Source: Chryseobacterium suipulveris (GTDB lineage Bacteria; Bacteroidota; Bacteroidia; Flavobacteriales; Weeksellaceae). Taken from it: a stretch of 64,000 nt of DNA. The stretch lies in contig NZ_CP094532.1 of assembly GCF_022811685.1 (NCBI RefSeq), positions 1,017,501 through 1,081,500 of the forward strand. Direction: 5' to 3'. Position 1 is the first letter of the stretch, and each line of letters opens with the position of its first letter. The notes below the pieces were generated by a model that was not told the DNA's origin, ran no database searches, and worked only from the letters and a program-made list of their open reading frames with translations. Made by a program: the position numbers and the translations under genes. Of this stretch, positions 59,072 through 64,000 are shown in pieces.

Positions 59072-60187
59072 TCAATCGTAAGCTTCCCACCATTTTTCAT
59101 AAACCTTCTCATCATCCTTCCAATCCACATTTTCACCGATTTTTGGAGTGATGATTCTTAAGTTTTCGGTATTGAGTTCGGTGATTTTCTGTAAGGGTTC
59201 GTTCCACGGGTGTACTGCCAATGCAAATTTGCTGTTGTGAACCGGAATCATTCTTTTGGCATTAAGTTCCTTCATTGCCTTGATGTTTTCGCCGGGAAGG
59301 AAATGGATGTATCGCCAATCTTTATTGTACTGTCCGTTTTCGAGGATTGCAAGGTCGAAACTTCCGTACTTCTCACCAATTTTTTTGAAATGGTCGTCGT
59401 AGCCGCTGTCACCGCCGATATAAATTCGTTGGTTCGGCGATTCAAAAACAAAACTTGCCCAGATTGCCTGGTTTCTTTTAAAGGTTCTCCCTGAAAAATG
59501 TCGGGCAGGTTCTGCATTGATTTTGAATCCGTTTCCTAAATCTGAACTTTCAAACCAATCGAGTTCGATCATATTTTTGGGATTATACCCCCATAATTCG
59601 AGATGTTCACCGGTTCCTAATCCTGTGATGATTTTTTTGGTTTTTGGGAAAAGTTTCAAGACCGTGTTGTAATCCAAATGGTCCCAATGATCGTGGGTAA
59701 TGATCAAATAATCCAATTCGGGAATATCTTCCGCGGTGTATAAGTCACTTCCCTTGAATGCTTTTGTGGTGAAGGAAAACGGCGAAGCATAACCGCTCAG
59801 AACGGGATCAACGAGGATTTTCTTGCCGTCAATCTGCATATAATAAGAAGAGTGGCCCATCCAAATAAAAGTATCCTGGTTGGGATCAAGATTTCTCAAA
59901 TCGGTTTTTTCGAAATGGAAAGCGTGAACAGGAGCTTTCTTTTCAACTTTCCCGAAAAGGAATCTGAACATTATTTCGGGCATCGAAGTATCTTCAGCCA
60001 ACTGCGGTGTGGGATTCAGGTTTTGGAAACTTCCGTTTCGCCAGTTGGGAGATTTCTTGATTCGTTCGAGCCTTTCGCCTGACGGTGTTTTGCCAAATTT
60101 TTTCTGTTTCATAATAAAGCAGGCCGTCATCGAAAATAATCCGGCCAAAATCAAAGTAAAGATGAGGGTTCTTCTAAGTAATTTCAT
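59072..60187 (-). CDS. MBL-fold metallo-hydrolase (UlaG/NAPE-PLD-like)
   Basis: This 371-residue membrane-anchored or exported protein starts with a hydrophobic segment (TLIFTLILAGLFSMTACF). It contains the metallo-beta-lactamase motif LIITHDHWDHLDYNT near residue 155 (His-x-His-x-Asp-His), RHFSGR near residue 227 and IYIGGDSGYDDHF near residue 254, with a late His in IPVHNSKFAL. The layout is that of NAPE-hydrolysing phospholipase D and related lactonases. A phospholipid or other ester is a possible substrate. A TATTTTTG box lies upstream. Confidence 0.85.
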   Translation of the reverse strand: MKLLRRTLIFTLILAGLFSMTACFIMKQKKFGKTPSGERLERIKKSPNWRNGSFQNLNPTPQLAEDTSMPEIMFRFLFGKVEKKAPVHAFHFEKTDLRNLDPNQDTFIWMGHSSYYMQIDGKKILVDPVLSGYASPFSFTTKAFKGSDLYTAEDIPELDYLIITHDHWDHLDYNTVLKLFPKTKKIITGLGTGEHLELWGYNPKNMIELDWFESSDLGNGFKINAEPARHFSGRTFKRNQAIWASFVFESPNQRIYIGGDSGYDDHFKKIGEKYGSFDLAILENGQYNKDWRYIHFLPGENIKAMKELNAKRMIPVHNSKFALAVHPWNEPLQKITELNTENLRIITPKIGENVDWKDDEKVYEKWWEAYD

Positions 60188-60210
60188 TTTTTCTCTTGAC
60201 GATGCAGGTG

Positions 60211-60218
60211 CAAAAATA
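60211..60218 (-). promoter_or_regulatory. putative -7 promoter box TATTTTTG
   Basis: On the minus strand TATTTTTG lies 23 bases before the MBL-fold gene ATG at 60187. Confidence 0.45.
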
Positions 60219-60370
60219 CTTTAAAAATCACCAATAAAATTTTTAGGTGAAAGTTGCCACAGAATATCGACAGTTGTTGATTTAAATCACATTTTGTTAA
60301 TAATCGCTCTTTTTTACTTGTTTGATGATTAAATATTTTTTAATTTTAATCAACCTTAAAAATTACAGCT

Positions 60371-60796
60371 ATGCACGATAATGTAGTCGTTAAACAGAGA
60401 GTTAACGCACCTGTAGAAAAAGTTTGGAATGCGCTTACCGACAAGGCGCAGATGAAAGAGTGGTATTTTGATATCCCGGATTTTGAACTTGGTTTACATA
60501 ACGAGTTCAATTTTTATGAACCGGGGGACGCAAAGAAATTCCATCACCACGGAGAAATTCTTGAAATTATTCCGCAATCGAAGCTGAAACATTCCTGGTC
60601 ATATCCTGAATACTCAAAAGATAAAACCCTCGTGAAATGGGAACTGGAACCGGATGGAGAAGGCACAATGGTAACGCTCACCCATAAAGGACTTGAGAAT
60701 TTCGACCACCTCGGACTGGATTTTGCGACCAGCAATTTCGAAGACGGATGGAAGGAGATCGTCGGTAAAGCGCTGAAGGATTATGTAGAAAATTAA
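60371..60796 (+). CDS. SRPBCC (AHSA1-like) domain protein
   Basis: This 141-residue START-like protein has the AHSA1 pattern: VKQRVNAPVEKVWNALTDKA near residue 7, QMKEWYFDIPDFELGLHNEF, and the C-terminal FEDGWKEIVGKALKDYVEN. The fold binds hydrophobic ligands; no function is assigned to this group. A second SRPBCC gene follows 84 bp later, with a terminator between them, so they are paralogues under separate control. Confidence 0.82.
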   Translation: MHDNVVVKQRVNAPVEKVWNALTDKAQMKEWYFDIPDFELGLHNEFNFYEPGDAKKFHHHGEILEIIPQSKLKHSWSYPEYSKDKTLVKWELEPDGEGTMVTLTHKGLENFDHLGLDFATSNFEDGWKEIVGKALKDYVEN

Positions 60797-60819
60797 ATCT
60801 GTAGAAATATTTTGTTAGG

Positions 60820-60848
60820 GAGCGTGTTATGAAGCACGCTCTATTTTT
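60820..60848 (+). terminator. intrinsic terminator after the first SRPBCC gene
   Basis: GAGCGTG and CACGCTC pair around TTATGAAG and are followed by TATTTTT. The T-tract doubles as a promoter-like box for the next gene. Confidence 0.75.
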
Positions 60849-60849
60849 G
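60842..60849 (+). promoter_or_regulatory. putative -7 promoter box TATTTTTG inside the terminator T-tract
   Basis: TATTTTTG overlaps the terminator tail and lies 31 bases before the ATG at 60881. Confidence 0.5.
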
Positions 60850-60880
60850 TACTTTTAACAGGAAGAAATTATAACGAATT

Positions 60881-61339
60881 ATGGAAAATCAAAATTTTGC
60901 AGAAGCAGGAATGCTCATCAGGAAACCGGTTTCAGAGGTATTCGAGGCGTTTGTGAATCCTGAAGTGACGACTAATTTCTGGTTCACCAAGAGTTCTGGA
61001 AAACTTGAGGAAGGCGAGGAAATCACGTGGACTTGGGAAATGTATGGACTGGATGTTCCCGTAAGAGTTTCCGACGTGGTGAATAACGAAAAAATCGAAA
61101 TCGAATGGGGAAATTACGACGATATGACGAGAGTTGTTTTCACCTTAAAAAAAATATCAGAGAACGAAACTTTTGTGAATGTGGTGAACGACCTTTTCAA
61201 AGGAAATACCGACGATATGAAGAAACAAATCCGAGATTCGACGGGTGGTTTCAATCTGGTGATGGCAGGTTGCAAAGCGTGGCTCGAACACGGAATCAAC
61301 CTGAATCTGATTAAAGATCGGTTTCCGATGGGGAAGTGA
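60881..61339 (+). CDS. SRPBCC family (polyketide cyclase/START-like) protein
   Basis: This 152-residue protein has the SRPBCC pattern: MLIRKPVSEVFEAFVNPEVT near residue 11, FWFTKSSGKLEEGEEITWTW, FVNVVNDLFKGNTDDMKK and a C-terminal GGFNLVMAGCKAWLEHGINL. It resembles activators of Hsp90-like or polyketide-cyclase-type domains in fold only. Its biological role is unknown. It has its own promoter box and is convergent with tatC. Confidence 0.82.
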   Translation: MENQNFAEAGMLIRKPVSEVFEAFVNPEVTTNFWFTKSSGKLEEGEEITWTWEMYGLDVPVRVSDVVNNEKIEIEWGNYDDMTRVVFTLKKISENETFVNVVNDLFKGNTDDMKKQIRDSTGGFNLVMAGCKAWLEHGINLNLIKDRFPMGK

Positions 61340-61389
61340 TTCATGAGTGATGAGTGATGGATTTTTCTCTTCAAAGAAGAAATGAAAGA

Positions 61390-61544
61390 TGTTTTTAGCC
61401 CCGGTTGTAGCGGAAATCCTTTTTGTTTTTTTTGAACGCACCTCTTGCACGTTCTTACAATGAGGATAAAAAAAACAAAAAAGATTGCAGCGGAAAACGG
61501 GTAGGGTCGTCGAGAATTGATCCCACCTTCAAGCTCCTAAAAAA
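61390..61544 (-). repeat. stop-adjacent interspersed element, copy 3
   Basis: On the minus strand it starts on the base after the tatC TAA with TTTTTTAGGAGC and later contains CAAAAAGGATTTCCG and ACCGGGGCTAAAAAC, as in copy 2. The middle contains a different hairpin insert (AACGTGCAAGAGGTGCGTT). Confidence 0.75.
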
Positions 61545-62369
61545 TTATGCGGTTTTTGCAGGTAGCTGGTTTCTTTTTTCCAGTTTTTTGTAGGTGTACG
61601 AACTCATTACGATGCTGAATTCATAGAGCAAGAGCAGCGGAAATGCCGCCATCAACATACTCAGAACATCGGCTGGAGTTACGATTGCCGCCACAACCAT
61701 AATCAGTACGATCGCGTGGCGACGGTAAGTTTTCATGAAAACCGGTGTGAGAATTCCGATAGAAGTGAGGAAATAAACGATGACCGGAAAAAGGAAAATT
61801 ACGCCCATTCCCAAAACAACCTGCAGGAAAAGTGTCGTGTAATCGCTTAAATCGTAGAGCGGAACGATGATGTCGGAGATTTTGAAGATGACCCCGAAGT
61901 TGATCGCGAACGGTAAGATCAGGAAATACCCGCACAAAATCCCCGTGAGAAAAAGGATCCACACGAAATTGATCATGAAGACCGAATTTTTTCTTTCGTT
62001 GGGATGAAGAGCCGGACTGATAAACCGCCACAGTTCCCAGATAATGTAGGGAAACGCCAATACGATCCCGCCGAAAATGGAGACCGCCATCATGACGTTG
62101 AACTGCTGGTAAAGTTTTTGAACTCGGACTGGAAAATCGTCGGGAAGCGTGATGCTGTCGTGTCCCAAAACCATATTCGAGAAATGGTTGACAATCTTAA
62201 AGGTCGGGAAATCATTCCTGGTCGGACCGAAAAAAACATGGTCCATGATCCAGTTGATGTTGAACCCGACAATCAGCGCACCGATCACAATCGCAATGAT
62301 AGAGCGGATCAGATGTCCACGCAATTCACCGATGTGTCCCCAAAATGACATTTCCTTGCCGTCGCTCAT
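61545..62369 (-). CDS. tatC: Sec-independent protein translocase TatC
   Basis: TatC is the core receptor of the twin-arginine pathway, which exports folded proteins. The 274-residue protein has six transmembrane helices and family motifs: MSFWGHIGELRGHLIRSIIA at the start, FPYIIWELWRFISPALHPNE near residue 105 (conserved Phe-Pro and Glu), and a late PVIVYFLTSIGILTP near residue 195. Length is normal. TatA was not found in this window. kdsD lies 290 bp upstream on the same strand, separated by a composite repeat. Confidence 0.93.
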   Translation of the reverse strand: MSDGKEMSFWGHIGELRGHLIRSIIAIVIGALIVGFNINWIMDHVFFGPTRNDFPTFKIVNHFSNMVLGHDSITLPDDFPVRVQKLYQQFNVMMAVSIFGGIVLAFPYIIWELWRFISPALHPNERKNSVFMINFVWILFLTGILCGYFLILPFAINFGVIFKISDIIVPLYDLSDYTTLFLQVVLGMGVIFLFPVIVYFLTSIGILTPVFMKTYRRHAIVLIMVVAAIVTPADVLSMLMAAFPLLLLYEFSIVMSSYTYKKLEKRNQLPAKTA

Positions 62370-62384
62370 TGGATTTTTGAAGTT

Positions 62385-62658
62385 TGAAGTTTAAGGTTTG
62401 AGGTTGCGAAATTACGGAAAAAAGAAATTTATTTGAGGTTTGAAGTTTGAAGTTGGTTTCAGGTTTACTCACAATTTTATTTATTTTTTTATTTGAGATC
62501 GTGAATGCTTCGCATTTCAGGTTTCAGGTTTCAAGTTCGTATTTCGTATTTCGTACTTCGTCTTTCGTATTTTTCCTTTTATCTTTTTCCTTTTATCTTT
62601 TTCCTTTTATCTTTTTCCTTTTATCTTTTTCCTTTTATCTTTTTCCTTTTATCTTTTG
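62385..62658 (-). repeat. composite repeat block, copy Y
   Basis: On the minus strand, right after the kdsD stop, come six 14-bp units (AAAAAGATAAAAGG type, 62570-62658). These are followed by the core 62463-62537 and a TTCAAACTTCAAACC minisatellite. The core and order match copy X (53605-53906). Relative to the flanking genes both copies have the same orientation. Confidence 0.85.
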
Positions 62659-62660
62659 TC

Positions 62661-63620
62661 TTAGTTAATGCCTTCATCCAAAAGTCGGTGGATGTCGATG
62701 ATTCCGAAATATTTTCCGTTTTCCGTTACAATGAGCTGACCGACATTTTTTTCTTTTAAAATTGCCATCGCATCTTTTGCTAATGAATTTTTGTCGATGC
62801 TTTTTGGGTTTTTGCTCATAATGTCTTTTGCGGAAATTTTCGACAGGTCGGCTTCGCTCATCAACATTCGTCGCAAATCGCCGTCGGTAATCACTCCCGT
62901 AATCGCTTCGCTATCGGTGACCACGGTTATTCCGTGTGTGGATCCGCTCACAGAAATAATGATGTCGCGGATTCCGGCATTTTCAGAAACCTGCGGTTTT
63001 TGTGAGGAAAGGAACTGTTCCACTTTTGCGGTGAGGTTTTTGCCCAGACTTCCGCCGGGATGAAACTTGGCAAAATCTTTTTCCTTAAATCCGTTGATTT
63101 CCATCAGGCAAACCGCCAAAGCATCACCGAGCGCCATTTGAACGGTGGTTGAACTTGTTGGTGCAAGTTTAATGGGGCACGCTTCTTTTTCGACATGGGT
63201 GTTTAAAACAACATCGGAAAATTCGGCAAGTTTTGAATTTAGATTTCCGGTCATACCGATCAACGCGGCAGAATAATCTTTTAAGAAAGGAACAAGGTTC
63301 ACGATTTCCGGCGAATTACCCGAATTGGAAATGCAGAGCACTACATCCGTTTTTTGGATGACGCCCAAGTCGCCGTGAATCGCTTCCGATGCGTGCAGAA
63401 ACTGTGCGGGAGTTCCGGTGGAGTTCAGCGTTGCGACAATCTTGTTTCCCACGTGAGCCGATTTCCCGATTCCCACGATGATGAGTTTTCCCTTTGCAGA
63501 ATTGATGAGTTCCACTGCTTTCAGAAAACTTTCGTCGAGCCGGTTTTTCAGATTTTCAAGTTCGTTGATCTCTATGGAAATGGAATCTTTCGCGATTTGC
63601 AGAATTTCAGAATGGTTCAT
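62661..63620 (-). CDS. kdsD: arabinose-5-phosphate isomerase (KpsF/GutQ family)
   Basis: KdsD converts ribulose 5-phosphate to arabinose 5-phosphate, the first step to KDO for lipopolysaccharide. The 319-residue protein has an N-terminal SIS domain: IIVGIGKSAHVGNKIVATLN near residue 47, the Ser-rich LCISNSGNSPEIVNLVP near residue 97, and DFAKFHPGGSLGK near residue 184. Two C-terminal CBS modules follow (VTDSEAITGVITDGDLRRML; MAILKEKNVGQLIVTENGKY). A divergent recQ starts 141 bp upstream. Confidence 0.92.
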   Translation of the reverse strand: MNHSEILQIAKDSISIEINELENLKNRLDESFLKAVELINSAKGKLIIVGIGKSAHVGNKIVATLNSTGTPAQFLHASEAIHGDLGVIQKTDVVLCISNSGNSPEIVNLVPFLKDYSAALIGMTGNLNSKLAEFSDVVLNTHVEKEACPIKLAPTSSTTVQMALGDALAVCLMEINGFKEKDFAKFHPGGSLGKNLTAKVEQFLSSQKPQVSENAGIRDIIISVSGSTHGITVVTDSEAITGVITDGDLRRMLMSEADLSKISAKDIMSKNPKSIDKNSLAKDAMAILKEKNVGQLIVTENGKYFGIIDIHRLLDEGIN

Positions 63621-63722
63621 TGGTTAACGCTTTAACCCAAATTAAGGAGAACAGGAATAACTTTTAACATTTTTTTAATTAAGCGCAAAGTCCTGATTCT
63701 TTCAAATCTGATTTTTATTTTT

Positions 63723-63730
63723 TAACTTTG
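63723..63730 (+). promoter_or_regulatory. putative -7 promoter box TAACTTTG upstream of recQ
   Basis: TAACTTTG fits TAnnTTTG, 31 bases before the recQ ATG. Confidence 0.5.
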
Positions 63731-63761
63731 GGTAATATGCAAATTTAGCAAACAAATTCAG

Positions 63762-64000
63762 ATGAATACAAAAATCGCCGGATTAGCGAAAGAATTGAAG
63801 AAATTATTCGGCTTCTCAACCTTTAAAGGACAGCAGGAGGAAATTATCCAGACGCTTTTGGATGGCAATGATGTTTTCGTCCTAATGCCAACCGGTGGCG
63901 GAAAATCGCTTTGCTACCAACTTCCGGCATTAATTTCAGAGGGTACTGCAATTGTGGTTTCCCCACTGATCGCGTTGATGAAAAACCAGGTCGATGCGGT
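63762..64000 (+). CDS. recQ: ATP-dependent DNA helicase RecQ (5' part only)
   Basis: The first 79 codons before the window edge read [20 protein letters not shown] and then [20 protein letters not shown], with Walker A as [16 protein letters not shown] and motif Ia as [12 protein letters not shown]. These are the RecQ N-terminal signatures; the enzyme unwinds DNA during recombination repair. The rest lies outside the window. It is divergent from kdsD. Confidence 0.92.
   Translation, partial: MNTKIAGLAKELKKLFGFSTFKGQQEEIIQTLLDGNDVFVLMPTGGGKSLCYQLPALISEGTAIVVSPLIALMKNQVDA

Noticed and set aside
1..64000. tRNA, rRNA or phage genes
   Set aside because: No cloverleaf, rRNA signature, integrase or phage structural gene was recognised on reading both strands; weak cases could have been missed without a search tool.

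Overview
The window looks like chromosomal DNA of a member of the Flavobacteriia, most likely the Chryseobacterium group of the Weeksellaceae (inference from gene content). Several features support this. The DNA is AT-rich. Promoter-like boxes follow the Bacteroidota pattern TAnnTTTG, and purine-rich Shine-Dalgarno sites are largely absent. There is a type IX secretion (T9SS) C-terminal sorting domain, an outer-membrane beta-barrel family receptor, a malate:quinone oxidoreductase and flavobacterial DUF families. No rRNA, tRNA, CRISPR array, phage gene or transposase gene is visible.

Layout. 1-5 kb: ZIP metal transporter (cut by the edge) coupled to a methyltransferase, an RlmL-like rRNA methyltransferase, a family 2 glycosyltransferase and prmA. 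5-17 kb: M23 peptidase, gpsA, hemolysin III, mqo, a DUF1684 protein, mtaB, a cysteine dioxygenase-like cupin, a DinB-like protein, an L,D-transpeptidase and a retropepsin/PDZ protein. 17.3-23.7 kb: a pectin and rhamnogalacturonan degradation cluster (GH28 remnant, alpha/beta hydrolase remnant, DUF4861, GH105, PL10-CE8 fusion, CE12) with overlapping or closely packed genes. Its left end is a junction where two head-to-head genes have both lost their 5' ends. 24-36.6 kb: ppc, a T9SS-sorted subtilase, a DegT aminotransferase, galE, an outer-membrane receptor, mltG, dapF and an alcohol dehydrogenase broken by one stop codon. 37-45 kb: pnuC, a haem-binding DUF3365 lipoprotein, OsmC, rhodanese, a Crp/Fnr regulator, recF, a POTRA-barrel protein and a UbiA-like protein. 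45-51 kb: one giant alpha-2-macroglobulin gene. 51-64 kb: small stress and hypothetical proteins, a thiolase beside a CoA-transferase remnant, hydrolases, two SRPBCC proteins, tatC, kdsD and the start of recQ.

The most unusual layer is the non-coding one. Nearly every gap over about 200 bp is filled with interspersed repeats, and at least six families can be told apart by eye. One palindromic family also lies in frame inside dapF, and a 10-bp minisatellite lies in frame inside the alpha-2-macroglobulin gene. A ~150-bp family with terminal inverted repeats shows apparently compensatory changes in its hairpins. Several elements begin at the very base after a stop codon, in the same orientation relative to the gene. 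Gene decay is also frequent: two broken pectin genes, one nonsense-interrupted reductase, and orphan 3' ends of a CoA-transferase, a T9SS cargo protein and a small basic protein. I regard this set of gene-end and gene-invading repeats as the best candidate here for something under-described. Similar short repeats are, to my recollection, common in Flavobacteriia, so novelty needs a database search.
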